Assembly: GCA_039583875.1 (NCBI GenBank)
Contig: CM077165.1
Coordinates: forward strand, 76,930,757 to 76,994,756
Direction: 5' to 3'
DNA: 64,000 bases
From: Platanthera guangdongensis
Taxonomy: Eukaryota; Streptophyta; Magnoliopsida; Asparagales; Orchidaceae
The position numbers and the translations under genes are program-made. Shown one piece after another: positions 8,926 to 21,108 of this stretch. Every line of letters starts with the position of its first letter. The first letter of the stretch is position 1. Below the pieces are notes generated by a model, which had not been told where the DNA came from, did no database searches, and saw only the letters and a program-made list of their open reading frames with translations.

Positions 8926-11900
8926 AGAGCCCTGTTTGGTACGGGAGATTCGCATTCCTACTTCTCCGAAAGATTTGTATCGCGCATCGGAGTCCCTTCC
9001 TCGATGGCAAAAGACAAGTTGGATGTGTTGTTGCCCAATGGGTGCTCAATGCGGGCGGATAGAATCTGTGTGGTAAAGATACGGATTGGGGACCACGAGT
9101 TTGATTTGCGAGCGTCGGTACTGCCGTTAGTGGAGTTCGACGTAATCTTTGGTATGGACTAGCTCTCAGAGCAGCGAGCATGCATTGATTGCAACCGAAA
9201 GGAGGTTAGGTTAGGACTGAATACTTATCGGGAGACTACGTTTGCGGGCATGAATGTGTCGAGTAAGACTTTGATGTCGACCCTTCAGGTGATCAAGGCA
9301 GTTTGGTCTAGGGCAGAGCTATTTGTCACATTATTGCATACTTCAACACCTAACCCATGTCTGGGCAGTATTCCAGTTGTATCCGAGTATCCCGATTTGT
9401 TCCCAGATGATCTCCCAAGAGCCCCTCCTTAGCGAGAGATTGATTTTACTATTCATCTGGTGTCGTGTGCCAAACAAGTGTCACGCTTTCCGTATCGGAT
9501 AGCGCCAAGAGAGATGGCAGAGCTGAAGGTGCAACTGGAAGAGTTGTTGGAGCAAGGGTATGTACATCAAAGTTCGTCGCCTTGGAGCGCATCGGTCCTC
9601 TTCGTTAAGAAGAAGGATGGGAGCTTGAGACTTTGTATCGACTATCGGGAATTGAACAAGCTTACGGAAAAGAATAAGTATCCGATCCCAAGGATTGACA
9701 ATCTATTTGATCAGTTGGTCGGGTCAACATTATATTCGAAGTTAGATCTGAAATCCGGCTACTACCAATTAAGGATAAGGGAAAGCGACATCCCAAAGAC
9801 ATCGTTCAGCATGCGGTTTGGGCATGTCAAGTTCACGGTCATGCCGTTTGGTTTGACCAATGCACCATCCGTGTTTATGGATTTGATGAACAGGACGTTT
9901 AGAGAGTATCTGGACCGTTTTGTGATAGTATTTATCGACGATATCGTGCTGTACTCGAAGTGTGTGGATGATCACTACAAGCATCTGCATATGGTTTTGG
10001 AGACATTGAAAAGGAATCAGTTGTATGCTAAGTTCTCCAAGTGTGAGTTCTGGTTATCCTCGGTAGCATTCCTTGGTCATATTGTTACTGTAGTAGGGAT
10101 AGCGGTGGATCCGGCGAAGATAGTGGCGATACGGGAGTGGCCTGTGTTGTCTACAGTGGCGGAAGTCCGGAGCTTTCTGGGGCTTGCCGGATACTACAAG
10201 AGCTTCGTAGAGAACTTCTCGCGGATAGCGCTACTACTCACGACGTTGAGAAGGAAGGATCAAAAGTTTGTGTGGTCGCTGGAGTGTGAGCAGGATTTTG
10301 AAGAATTGAAGAGGTGGTTAACCACGACACCTATTTTATGTTCGCCGAGTGGGACCGAAAGGATTGAAATCTGTAGTGATGCTTCAGGCAATGGTTTGGG
10401 CTGTGTTCTGCTACAACATGGGAGCATGATAGCCTATGGTTCACGACTATTGAAGGTTGACGGGAGGAATTATCTGATTCACGACATAGAGTTAGCGGCC
10501 GTGATATTTGCTCTAAAGCTGTGGAGGCACTACTTGTACGGTGTGAAGGTCGATATCTACACAGATCATAAGAGCCTGAAGTACTTGTTAGATCAGAAGG
10601 ACCTGAACATGAGGCAGCGGAGGTGGATGGAGTTCCTGGGGGACTACACCTTCGAGATACATTATGTGCCTGGTAAACGAAATGCAGTGGCAGATGCATT
10701 GATTCGCATGGCTCCTGCGCAGGCCAGCTGGTTATTGGTACATGATGAGAGTTTGGTCCGTTATTTGGAGGCATTAGAGATCTCCTACGTCGACAAGCAG
10801 ACTAGTGCCGAGGAGAAATTATATTGGACAGAGGTGTAGAATGTCCTAGCTGATAGGGTTCAACGGGCTTTGGTTCAGGATAGCAGCATGAAGCAGATCT
10901 TAGATGAATCTTTGGATGAGTCAAATTCCCAATTTGCTGTTGAGGATGGACTGCTATGGAGGAACGGTCGCCTATGCGTACCTAGTGTGGATAATTTTCG
11001 GGAGGAGTTGATGTATGAGGCTCATCATACCAGTACTCAATCCACCTGGGGAGCACGAAGATGTATAAGGACATGAAGAAGTTGTTCTGGTGGCCAAGAT
11101 TAAAGAAGAATGTAGCACTTTATGTGTCCAAGTGCCAAACATGTGCTTTGGTGTAGGCGGAGTGCCAGAAACCTGGAGGTTTCTTGAAGTCCTTGCCTAT
11201 CCCAGAGTGGAAGTTCGACGAAATTTCTATGGATTTTGTGCATGTTTTGCCAAAGTCGCAGAGGGGATACGACGCCATCTGGGTGGTCGTAGATAGATGG
11301 ACAAAAGTGTCGCACTTCATCCCGAACATGAAGGAAGATCCGGTGGAAAAGTTAACCAAACTCTATGCGGATAATATTGTTTGATTGCCTGGTGTGCCTC
11401 GCAGTATTGTTAGTGGAGGAGATGGACGCTTCACGTCGAATCACTGGATGCTGGTGCATAGTCTGCTGGGAACTAAGTTGAGTTTCAGCACAACCTTTCA
11501 TCCACAGACGGATGGTCAGACCGAGAGGGTCAACAGGACAATGGAGGACATGCTTCATATGTGTGTCCTTGATTTTGGAAAGCATTGGGAAGATCACCTG
11601 TACATGGTGGAGTTTGCATATAACAACAGCTATCAAGCGAGTATTGGAATGGCGCCTTTTGAGGCCTTGTATGGGAGAAAGTGTCGCACGCCGCTGTCTT
11701 GGTTGGAGACAGGCGAGTCGAAGTTATTAAAACATCAAGCGGTGGAAGACGCCACTTCAATGATACGTACAGTTCAGGAATGGTTGAAGATCGCTCAGGA
11801 CAGGCAGGCAAAATACTATAAGGCCAAGCATAGGAACGTGGAGTTCGGTGGTGGCGAATGGGTGTATTTAAAAATCATGTCGTTCAAGGGTGTCTCGCGA

Positions 11901-12281
11901 GTTCGACGCTTGAAGAAGTTGAGTCCGAGATACCTTGGACCGTTTGAAATCCTGGAGCGGGTTGGCGAAGCAGCGTATCGATTGAAGCTGTTAGTGGAGT
12001 TGAGTGGGCTACACTATGTGTTCCACATATCGGTGTTGCGGAAGGCAGTGCAAGAGCCTTTGCAGGTCATTGTGGTCGATCAAGTGCCGGTTGATTACGA
12101 TTTGATGGAAAAGGTCAAACCAGTACGCATTGAAGACTTTGAAGTCAAACGACTACGCAACGAGGAAATCTGAATGTTTAAAGTCCGTTGGGATAACTGC
12201 GAACGTGAGGAGCTTTCATGGGAGCGAGAACAGACTATGTTGGAGGAATACCCTGAGTTATTCCACTCAGGTAACATTTAA
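8926..12281 (+). pseudogene. pol: gag-pol pseudogene of element A (PR-RT-RNase H-IN-chromodomain)
   Basis: Frame 1 to about 11040, then frame 3 after an indel in the integrase zinc region. Protease motif has lost its aspartate (LFGTGDSHS where B has LFDTGASHS). RT keeps FIDD near 9931; RNase H has SDAS near 10376. Integrase has G at the second catalytic position (11415-11417) and E in TERVNRT. The chromodomain-like tail ends WEREQTMLEEYPELF. Stops relative to B: 9160 (Trp), 9430 (Gln), 10837 (Gln), 11155 (Lys), 11382 (Arg) and 12171. Most are C-to-T or G-to-A at CHG or CG sites, as expected from methylated DNA. In B this protein makes virus-like particle enzymes in the cytoplasm and integrates cDNA in chromatin; this copy cannot. 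Confidence 0.9.
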
Positions 12282-12318
12282 ATTTTGTGTACCTTTACAT
12301 AATTTCAGGACGAAATTC

Positions 12319-12343
12319 TTTAAAGGGGGGGGGGGGTGAGATT
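12319..12343 (+). other. Polypurine tract of element A
   Basis: TTTAAA followed by a run of 12 or more G and GTGAGATT lies just before the TGTAATGCC start of the 3' LTR. It is the plus-strand primer site. Confidence 0.75.
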
Positions 12344-14307
12344 TGTAATGCCTCGAAAATCATAATCGAACCGGTCGTGTCCTAAGGAATTTTTGGCGCC
12401 TTAATAACGGTACACGGTCTGGGACACAGGCGTGTCCAAGGCCATGTATTTCTCTGTGTTTGCCGGCTGCGTCTAGAAAAGGAAACGACAGGAAACACGG
12501 CAGTGACACGGGCATGTCAAGCGTGACACGGGCATGTACATGCCCGTGTCACCACCCGTGTTCCCAAGGGACGTGACAGTTGGCATGGCGGTTATCTGTG
12601 ACACGCCCCTAGGTCACGGGCGTATCAGGACACGACACGGGCGTGTCAGGTTGAGACACGGGGGTGTCTTGACCCGTGTCCTTTTTTGTGTTCGACGATT
12701 GTGCCTGGATCGGGGCACACGACCATGTGCAAGGCCGTGTTCGGCCCAGGATTGAGGAATTTTTGGCGGATCTGAGCCGTTCGTTTTCTTTAAATAAGAT
12801 CCGACGGCCCAGGTGTGTTCCTGCTTTGTTAAGGCCGAGAATTGAGGATTAATTCCTCATTTTTCTCTTAAGCTTTCTCTTTCTAAGGAGTAGAGAGAGG
12901 AGAGAGCAAGGAGGAAGGAAGATGATGATTTCGGCCGCCGGCGGAGCATCGGAGCACAGAATCGAGAACTCAGACCTGATCCGCGGAGGAAATTCCCTTG
13001 CAAAGCTTTCCATCCGGATAGATTCCCATGGCGCAAAAGTGAACTACAAGGGTAACGATTCTCTACTTGGGCATGTGAAGCTCTCTTTCTTTTGCATAAG
13101 GAAACCCACTCCCACGAAAGTGCGGTGAGTGTGCGGTGTTCCTTGGGGTTGACGTGAATAGTGCCCTTTGTGTTGCATACAGAGTCCCGAACCGAAGTAT
13201 GGACATAGGCATTGTGTGTGAAGACTACCCGAACGTGTTGGTCTGGATCGGTGACGTTGAATATTATATGGTTTGCTAGAGAAGACTCCATGCTTTGTGT
13301 TTTTGAGTTTCTACACGGTAGATTGCAGTAGGGATCCTTGGGGATTAACTCCAAGGCGCACCCGAAAAACTGACCGGAAACGTAGTTCTGCTAACTTGGC
13401 GGCCGAGGACCCAGCCTTGAACATAACTGGGTTATGTGATGTTTGGAAATGTTTCGGGATCCGAGAGAAGCTTGGCCCATGCGTACGTCTTAAAGTGACT
13501 TTGCGGAGTGAGCAACAGGCAAGTGAAATCCGACCTGGGCTATGTGGTTCGGTGCTAAAGACCCATAAAGGGACTTGCCATTGGCATAGTCAGGAGTCTT
13601 AGACTGTGGTCAGAAAGACTAAAATGCTCACGATGTTACCATCCCGGGGATGGTGGTGATGCCACGGAATTGACCGGATTCACCGATAATGTGCCATGAG
13701 TGCACGGGGTGTTTGGCCGTGTGAGCCTACACCTGTGGCGAAGTATGTTTGTACTTTATTGTTTAGCTGGGCTAATGAAATGCAGGGAAGGAGCCCCGCC
13801 ATCCCGAGTAAGGGGCAGAGTCATTATAATTTGGTCGGCTTTGGATGACCGTTACTTTGTTTGCCACCTTGCGGTGGAATATTTCTTGTAGGTGTTGCAG
13901 AGCCAAGTACCAAACAGCGGGCTGAAACCCATGTTGCTGAGCTGGCCCTCGAAGGACAAAGCGAATTGTTGTTTTTATTTTTGTCATGTGTGGCCGGCCT
14001 GCGTGCCGATGTATGTAAATCAATAATTTATTAAGTAAACTCTTGTAAGGCCATAAGGCCAAGTACTTTCAGGGTATTTGTTATTTTTTTCTTATGGTAG
14101 TATGTGGACATTCATGATAGTTGTTATTCAATTATGGGTTCTTTCCAACTGTTTAAAAGCTTCCGCTAGAATGCTTTCTGTTTGGGCGAGTAGTTATAGT
14201 TGGATTTTTGATATTCTTATATAACCCTTCCGACTATCCGTGGTATATGGTGTCGTGTTTTAGCTGGACCTTCTGTTATATGCCATTCGACAGAGGGGGG
14301 TATTATA
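12344..14307 (+). repeat. 3' LTR of element A
   Basis: It starts TGTAATGCCTCG and ends GGGGGGTATTATA, the end matching element B's LTR end (GGGGGTGTTATA or GTTACA). It has a palindrome array (12416-12745), an AT-rich core near 12790, and a 24-nt relic of the LTR mini-exon at 13028-13051 followed by the same splice-donor context as B (AGG then GTAACGAT). Here codon 5 of the mini-exon is TGA. The rest, about 1.2 kb, holds no gene. Confidence 0.85.
12416..12745. repeat. Palindrome array in U3 of element A's LTR
   Basis: Repeated GACACGGGCATGTC, GACACGGGCGTGTC and ACACGGGGGTGTC dyads, several long inverted repeats, placed upstream of the AT-rich core. Confidence 0.85.
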
Positions 14308-14811
14308 GCTCGTGTACTACTTGACACGCCCGTGTCAGCCTATTACACGCCCGTGTCACAGGGCGTGTCCCACAGGAGACACAGGAAACCATCATGTCCC
14401 GACCAGGACACGACCCTGAGACACGCCCATGTAAGATGTCGTGTGCCAAACACAGCTTAGGGCACGCCTGTGTCCCAGCTCGTGCCCATCATTCGACATA
14501 GACCGGTCAAACATAGAGATGGACACATCACTAGACACGCCCGTGTCCCAGACCGTGTGCCTGACATGGCTTGACTCCGAGGATCGTCGAATGCATTTTG
14601 TCGACCTCACGAATATTCGTCGAACTCATAGCATGACACAACCCTAGACACGACCATGTCACAGGCTGTGTGCCTCACTTGACACCACTCTACCAACACA
14701 GAGCAGGACACGGACCTGGACACGCTCATGTCACAGGCCGTGTGAACCTTTTCAAGGACCAATTTGGCCTTAAAACACTATCTATTCCTTTTTGAGTTTT
14801 CGGGTGTTACA
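14308..14811 (-). repeat. LTR fragment G: first 504 bp of a minus-strand gypsy LTR
   Basis: Read on the minus strand it starts at 14811 with TGTAACACCCGAAAACTC, the same form as the LTR starts of A (TGTAATGCC) and B (TGTAACGCCCC). It carries ACACGGGCGTGT dyads (14318-14745). It breaks at 14308 where element A ends, so A lies inside it and its remainder is off-window. To its right copia C's gag begins abruptly; GAGAG (14812-14816) would be the target copy. Confidence 0.6.
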
Positions 14812-17117
14812 GAGAGTCATATTCAGAGGTAGAAATAGAGGAGGAAGAGGTGATACTGGAGGTAGAGCACATGCACCTCATGTAGAATAGCAAGATAATC
14901 AAGGTGGAGGACAGTGTCAAGCCCGAGGGAATGGAAGGACTTGGAGAGGTCGAAATGGAAGAGGTTCTGGGAATGGAACCCAAATGCAGTGCCATACATG
15001 TCATAAGTTTGGGCACATTTCTACACAGTGCTGGAACAATTAGGAGATGTTTACTTCTAGACCCACACCACCCCAGTTGACACAGAAACCACAGAGTAGT
15101 GATGAGGGGAACATGGCAATGGTTGAGCATGTTGAGTCAAATTGCATGTTGGGTGTTGATGCTACGGTTATTGATGCTGAGAGTAGAAGAAACTTGTGGT
15201 ACTTGGACAGCGGGGATACCAACCACATGAAAGGAAGAAAGGAGTTGTTTATCGAGCTTGTTGAGGATGTGAGCACTGAGGTAACTTTTGTAAATTCTTC
15301 TACCATCAAGGTGAAAGAAAAGGGGAGAATTCCTATCAATGGAAAGCACAGTGGCGTGGACATGATAGAGACTGTCTACTTTGTACCTGGGATCAGTTAA
15401 AACATCCTTAGCTTGGGATATCTCATGGATAGAGGTTATGAGATAACCATGAAGGGGACAATGATGACACTTATTGTAACTGACAGGATGGAGCTGGCAT
15501 GGGTAAAGATGAAGAAGAACAGGAAGTTCATGTTGAACCTTAACATGTAGAGGATCTCATGTTTAAGAGCCACAGTGAAGTTAAGGCATGGCTCTGGCAG
15601 ATGAGGTATGGATATCTTGGTTTTGATTGTCTGAAAATGCTGACAAGGGAAGCTGGTGTCCATGGTGTTCCTAGCAGGCTGGAGGAGCCAACCCACATAT
15701 GTGAGGCATGTGTACTACGTAAGTTTGCCAAGCTTCTGTTCCCAAAGGAAAGTCAGTGGAGAGAAAAGAGAATCTTGCAATTGGTTCATTCAGACATCTG
15801 TGGGACGATCACACCTATTTCTGCTGGAGGCAACATGTACTTCCTAACCTTCATTGATTATTTTAGCAGGAAGTGTTGGGTGTATCCCATCAGGCAGAAG
15901 AGTGAGGTGTTTGAGTCTTTCAAACAATTCAAAAGGATGGTTGAGATTGAAACAGGCATGAGGATTCAGTGTTTGATGACAGACATGGCAGGTGAGTACC
16001 TAAGCCAGGAGTTTGTTTAGTTCTGTTACTATGCAGGGATCAGGAGAAGGCTTACTTCACCCTACACTCCACAATAGAATGGAGTGGCTCAATGGAAGAA
16101 CTGCACATTAATAGAGATATGTAGCTGCATGCTCAGAGGAAAGCATATGCCAAAAGGTTTTTGTGGAGATGCTTTGGAGACAGCTTGTTATGTGTCAAAC
16201 ACGTGCTCCACAAAGTCCATAGCAAGGGGAATGCCACAGGAAGCCTGGAATGGTTTCAAGCCAAATGTGAGTCCTTGAAGGTTTGGGGGAGCATTGCTTA
16301 TGTTATAAAGACTGGGCCAAATCTGAACAAACTGGAAGAAAAATGGAGGAAATTGATCTTTTTAGGCTATGATCAAAGGAGCAAGGGATACAAGTTGTAT
16401 GACCCTATGGAGAAGAAAATGGTGGTGAGTCGAGATTTGAAATTTGATGAGGCAGCTGAATGGGAGTGGTCAAAAAGCAAGTAGAAGGTTGAAGAAGAAG
16501 TGGTGGCTCCTTTAGTGGTGGAGACAGAAGCTAGTGCCTGTGGTACTGTTCCACACTTTATTGAGGAAGAAGGAGAGCCCAGAAGGCAGAAAATCAGGTA
16601 CTTGGAGAGATCTATGAGGTAGCCCCTATAAATGATGAGTTCAGCTTGTTTTGTTTACTTGCTGATACCGAGCCTTTGACCTATGAAGAAGCAGTGAAGA
16701 CTGTTGGCTGGAGGAAAGCCATGGATGAGGAGATGTAGTATATCAAGAAGAACAACACTTGGGAGTTAGCTGAACTGCCCAAAGGAAAGAAGCCCATAGG
16801 TGTGAAGTGGGCCTTCAAGGTGAAGAAAGATGGAGCTGGAGAGGTGCTAAAGTACAAGGCCAAACTTGTGGTCAAGGGCTACAAGAAGAAAGTGAGAATA
16901 GACTACGATGAGGTCTTCTCACTGGTTACCTGGATGGAGACCATTCGTATGTTTATTGCCATTGCAGCACAAAGAAAGTGTCGTCTTCATCAGATGGATG
17001 TCAAGTCCGCTTTCTTGAATGGAGATTTGGAAGAGGAAGTGTACATTAGGCAGCCTCCTGGTTATCCAGAAGCAAAGGGAAAGAGGCAAGTGCTGAGATT
17101 GAGGAAGGCACTATATG
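14812..17117 (+). pseudogene. Copia C gag (end)-protease-integrase-RT (start), degenerate
   Basis: A Gly/Arg-rich Gag tail is followed by zinc knuckle CHTCHKFGHISTQC (about 14992-15033). Protease motif WYLDSG is at about 15198. The integrase N-terminal histidines are lost (WLWQMRYGYLG), while HSDICG and a later MTDMAGEY stretch are recognisable. RT begins near 16680 and reaches [11 protein letters not shown] (about 16993). Frames 1, 2 and 3 are all used in turn and many stops occur (14887, 15398, 16018, 16482, 16736), so it has been inactive for long. Element B cuts it after 17117. Confidence 0.85.
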
Positions 17118-17183
17118 TGTAACGCCCCGAAACTCAAAGGAGCAAAGGGGGACGTTTTGGGCCAGTTTGGGTTCTGGCAGCAG

Positions 17184-17825
17184 GGACATGGGCGTGTCCT
17201 AGGGCGGGTAAAGCTTGTGTCGACACTCAGTCAGGAAGTCGACACTTTGGTCTCGACATTGTGTCGAGACTGGGCACACGGCCTGCGACACGGGCGTGTC
17301 GCAGGGCGTGTCGACCCGTGTCGACACTTAGCCGCAAAGTCAACACTCTGCATTCGACGAAGTGTCGAGACATGGCACACGGCCTGCAACACGGGCGTGT
17401 CGCAGGGCGTGTCGACCCGTGTCGACACTCGTCCCGGGAAGTCGACACCTTGGTCTCGACATTGTGTCGAGACAAGGCACACGGCCTAGGACACGGGCGT
17501 GTCCAAGGCCGTGTCAGTAGCTCGACGATCTTCGCTCGAAGAAGTGTCGAGTGTCGAGACCGTGTACACGGCCTGGGGTCCAGGCGTGTTGAGGTGACAC
17601 GGGTAAGGACACGGGCGTGTCCTAGAACCCGTGTAGTGCTCGGGTTGATTTTGGGGAAAAATGATAGGGGTACACGGATGGCTACACGGCCGTGTCACAT
17701 TGAACACGGGGATGTCAGCTCGAACACGGGCGTGTTCGATACCCGTGTGAGGTTCCAGGCGAGCCGATTTTGACGGCAAATGAGGTACACGGCCCTGGAC
17801 ACGGGCGTGTGCCAGGCCGTGTTCG
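17184..17825. repeat. Palindrome array in U3 of element B, both motif types
   Basis: Contains both dyad kinds in alternation: GACACGGGCGTGTC (also ACACGGCCGTGTC) and GTGTCGACAC with TCTCGACA and TGTCGAGA half-sites. Units of about 100 bp are visible (for example 17278-17370 and 17370-17470). Confidence 0.9.
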
Positions 17826-18110
17826 GTCCAGATTGGGCATTTCAGTCCCGAATCAAAGCCGTTCGTTTCCTTATTTTGAGATCCAACGGCTGGGGGTTGT
17901 TCCTGAAGGGATATACCCGGGATTGGACTTAGAAACCCTCACTTTTTCTTAAGTGTTATCTTTCTAAATCCTTAGAGAGAGAGGAGAGCCAAGGGAGGAA
18001 GAAGGAGCTAGATCCCGCCATTGGAGGAGCTTCGAAGCTCTGAATCGCGAGCCAACTCCGGATCCACGGAGGCAAAGCTAGTGCGGTGCTTTTCATCCGA
18101 TTACTTTTCA

Positions 18111-18134
18111 ATGGCGCCAAAGAGGAACGCTAGG
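18111..18134 (+). CDS. gag: Putative first gag exon of element B, inside the 5' LTR
   Basis: ATGGCG at 18111 is the first ATG of the leader and has the plant-type +4/+5 context. It gives eight codons, MAPKRNAR, the basic start usual for gypsy Gag, then donor GTAACG at 18135. The acceptor CACTATAG at 19953 opens the main gag exon in the same phase (0 to 0). Splicing would remove the LTR end and primer site from the mRNA. The same 24 nt and donor are present in the 3' LTR (38844) and, decayed, in element A's LTR (13028). Inferred, not proven; without it gag has no ATG start before its first in-frame stop. Confidence 0.5.
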
Positions 18135-19364
18135 GTAACGATCCTCATCTTGAGCATGAGTAGCTCTCTTTCTTTGCATAGGAAGCCCGCTCTCGCGAGT
18201 TTGCGGAGAGTTAGAGGCGTTCCTTCGGGTAGATATGTGAAGTCCCCATTGTTTAGAATCCGTAAGCGAGAACGGACATAGGCATGATGTATGAAGCCTA
18301 CCCGGACATGTTGGTCTGGATCGGTGATGTTGCATTGCATAATGTCGGAGAAGACTTCGTGTTATTGGTTGTTTTTCGGGTTTTCTACGCTGTAGATTGC
18401 AGCAGGGAGCCTTGGGGACTAACCCAAAGGTGCACCCGGAAAACTGGGCGGATACGAGATCTTGCCAACTTGGTGGCCTGAGAGCCAACTTGAACATAAC
18501 CGGGTTATGTGACTTGTGATGGAAATGGGACTCGGTGGAAGTTTGACCGACACAAATGGCTTAAATTGTCGTTGCGATGTGAGCACGGGTTAGATGGAAC
18601 CGTACCCGTTCTATGTCGTTCGGTTAAAGAGACCTAAAGGCACGTGGCACTTACCGTTGACATAGATTAGGGTCTTTGGCGGTCGATGACTTAAATTGTC
18701 GTGACCCAGGCCAAGAAGACAAATTGCTCATAGGTTTGGCCGTCCAAGTGGCGGTGGTGAGTCCGGAATGTCTATGGCTTTAATTGACGTGACATCGACC
18801 GGTTCACCGAGAATGTGCCCTGAGAGCACGGGGCGTGTGGCCGTGAGAGCCAACGTCTGTGATGAAATGGCTAATTATTTATTGCTCGCTTATGCTAATG
18901 AAATGCAGGGAAGGAGCATCGCCGCCCCGAGTTGGGGGCGGGATCGTTATAATTTGGTCAGCATTGCTGACCGTTGCCTTGTTTTGCCACCGTGCGGTGG
19001 AATGTTGCTTGCAGGTGCAGCTGGACCAAGCGGTCAATAGCGGGCTAAAACCTGAGTGCGAAGCCGGCCCTTGAAGGCCTAATTGGAAGTGTTTACTACT
19101 TTATTCATGTGTGACCGGCCTACGTGCCGTGGTTTGTAAAACATGTAATTTGAAGTGAAACATTTTGTAAGGCCTTAAGGCTTATTTTTGGGTATTTTGT
19201 ATAACATTCCTATTTTGGTATTAGTGGACATTCATGCTCTAATGCTGGGTTCTTTATTGCAACTTTTATATAATGCTTCCGCTAGAATGCTCTGTGTAGG
19301 ACGTTTAGATTGGTTGGATGGTTTCCATAAGTAACCACCCGGTCTGTCTGTAGTATATGGCGTC

Positions 19365-19988
19365 GGGCCCCGGCCGGACCTACTGCTATATGCTATGCGA
19401 CAGATAGGGGGTGTTATAATTTGGTATCAGAGGGAATTCTTGGTCGGGCTTAAGGGAATTCGTGGGCGAATTCTTTTTAAGGGGTGGTGAGCACATTGTG
19501 TGCGTCATCGTAATAACAGTAAAAAGAACCCATGAATGTCCACTTAGGAATGAAAATACTTATGTTTGAGGAACCTGCGTGTTCCTATAATTACTGTTTG
19601 CAATTTATTTGGTCGCTTAACGGTGTTTTGTACCACTATAGGTGACCAGAAGTGGTGTTGGGCCGTCAGAACGCCGGGCCCCGGCCGGATCTACTGCTAT
19701 ATGCTATGCGACTGATAGGGGGTGTTACAATTTGGTATCAGACTACTGATTTTGGTTGGGCTTAAGGGAATTCGTGGGCGAATTCTTTTTAAGGGGTGGT
19801 GAGCACATTGTGTGCGTCATCGTAATAACAGTAAAAAGAACCCATGAATGTCCACATAGGAATGAAAATACTTGTGTTTGAGGAACCTGCGTGTTCTTAT
19901 AATTGCTGTTTGCAATTTATTTGGTCGCTTAACGGTGTTTTGTATCACTATAGGTGACCATAAGTGGTGTTGGGCCGTCAGAACGCCG
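19365..19988 (+). repeat. 312-bp tandem duplication of LTR end, primer site and gag leader
   Basis: Two head-to-tail copies, about 19365-19676 and 19677-19988. Each includes GGGCCCCGGCCGGA, the LTR end, TTTGGTATCAGA, the AAGGGAATTCGTGGGCGAAT block, the splice acceptor and the first gag codons (GGGCCGTCAGAACGCC). The first primer site reads TGGTATCAGAG, the second TGGTATCAGAC. Confidence 0.9.
19422..19432 (+). other. Primer-binding site, initiator tRNA-Met
   Basis: TGGTATCAGAG, complementary to the 3' end of initiator tRNA-Met, four bases after the LTR end. A second copy is at 19733 because of the duplication. Confidence 0.85.
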
Positions 19989-21108
19989 AGTTTCTGAGGC
20001 TAGTAGTGCACCGGATGTTGCTCCTGCAACACCTCTGTCGGCTGAGAATATTCGATTGGTGGCTGAAGCGGTGTTGGTCGTGATAAATGCGCAGCCTGCA
20101 AGGCAAACACAGCAGCCTGCTCCTGCGATGGAGCAAGAACCTCTTCAAGAGGCTGAGCCGAGGAGAGTGGAGCAAGTGGTTGTGGAACCGGTAGTGCCAA
20201 GGAGGGCAACTGAGAGGCAGCTTAAGCATGTAATGAGCTTTAACCCTCCGTTATTCTCGGGGTTGGGAACCCCATCTTAGGCTGAAGACTGGCTCTCCAG
20301 GGTGAAGAGAGTCATGACAGCAACGGAGACGGAGGAGTGGTAAATGACCACCATCGCTACGTTCCTTTTGGACGGTGAAGCGAGAATATGGTGGGAAGGA
20401 TTGGAGCTGCACTTATTGAGAGGTAGGAAACTTGGTGATGTCTCGATGGAAGAGTTCTCGAGATTATTCTTGGCTAGATACCTCCCTTCGACGCAGAAGA
20501 TAACGTTGGAAAACGAATTTCTGAAGTTGGTTCAGGGAGAGAAGAGCGTGCATGAATATCTCCATGAGTTCACTCGTTTGAGTCGTTATGCTAGCTCCAC
20601 CATCATGGATGACGAGCGCAAGACTAATCGCTTCTAAGAAGGCTTGAGGGATGAGTTGAGACTACTACTTTCGGGGCCGATGACGCAGGGTTTCTTAACC
20701 TTGGTTAATACTGCCCGGTCCTTGGAGAAGGACATGAAGAATGTACAAGCAAAGAAAAGCTTGTGTGAGAAGAAATCTGAATTTAAAGTGCCGACTACTT
20801 CAAAGACCGGCTATCGGAGATCTTTCAAGAAGCATAAGACTTCGAGTCCAGCTCCTTCTGGTGCTTCTGGGGCGACTACGAGTTGGACCCCGGGCGCGTG
20901 TTTTACTTGTGGAAAGACGGGGCACTTTGCCCGTGACTGTTGGAGCGGACGTCCTAAGTCCGAGAGGAAGCTGGGAGCTACTTATGAAGAGAAGGGAAAG
21001 GCGGTGGAGTCGACCGTATCCCATTATGCTCCGGCCCAACCAAGGGTCTACAATCTTGGCCAACAGGAGGCCATCAAACAGGCCGATGTGGTTACAGGTA
21101 CGATTTAA
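19954..21108 (+). pseudogene. gag: gag of element B, main exon
   Basis: One frame throughout. It begins after acceptor CACTATAG with VTISGVGPSERR. The Retrotrans_gag core (FLLDGEARIWWEG onward) is at about 20360-20640 and zinc knuckle CFTCGKTGHFARDC (CX2CX4HX4C) at 20911-20952. Gag forms the particle and binds the RNA. Three in-frame stops (20278 TAG, 20341 TAA, 20635 TAA) break it. The frame ends at TAA 21106-21108 if the next intron is kept, giving Gag alone; splicing at 21097 continues into protease. Confidence 0.85.

Larger units (their letters stand above)
8926..14307 (+). mobile_element. Gypsy element A (Tekay/Del-like chromovirus), 3' part
   Basis: Protease, RT, RNase H, integrase and a chromodomain-like end, then polypurine tract and 3' LTR. 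It is homologous along its pol to element B. The 5' part (5' LTR and gag) lies left of LTR F and outside the window. Its right end (TATTATA, 14307) abuts the minus-strand LTR fragment G; GCTCG at 14308-14312 would be the right target copy. Confidence 0.85.
17118..19418 (+). repeat. 5' LTR of element B
   Basis: 2,301 bp, TGTAACGCC to GTGTTATA. Palindrome array at 17184-17825, then a leader without ATG from about 17955 until the mini-exon ATG at 18111. No clear TATA box follows the array. The segment 18135-19418 lies in the inferred first intron and holds no other gene. Confidence 0.9.

Noticed and set aside
17227..17779. Repeat-rich ORFs on both strands in the palindrome arrays (also 5734-6268, 25015-25359, 37726-38504)
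   Set aside because: Palindromic CG-rich repeats open all frames by chance; both strands give similar low-complexity peptides and no start or splice context supports them.
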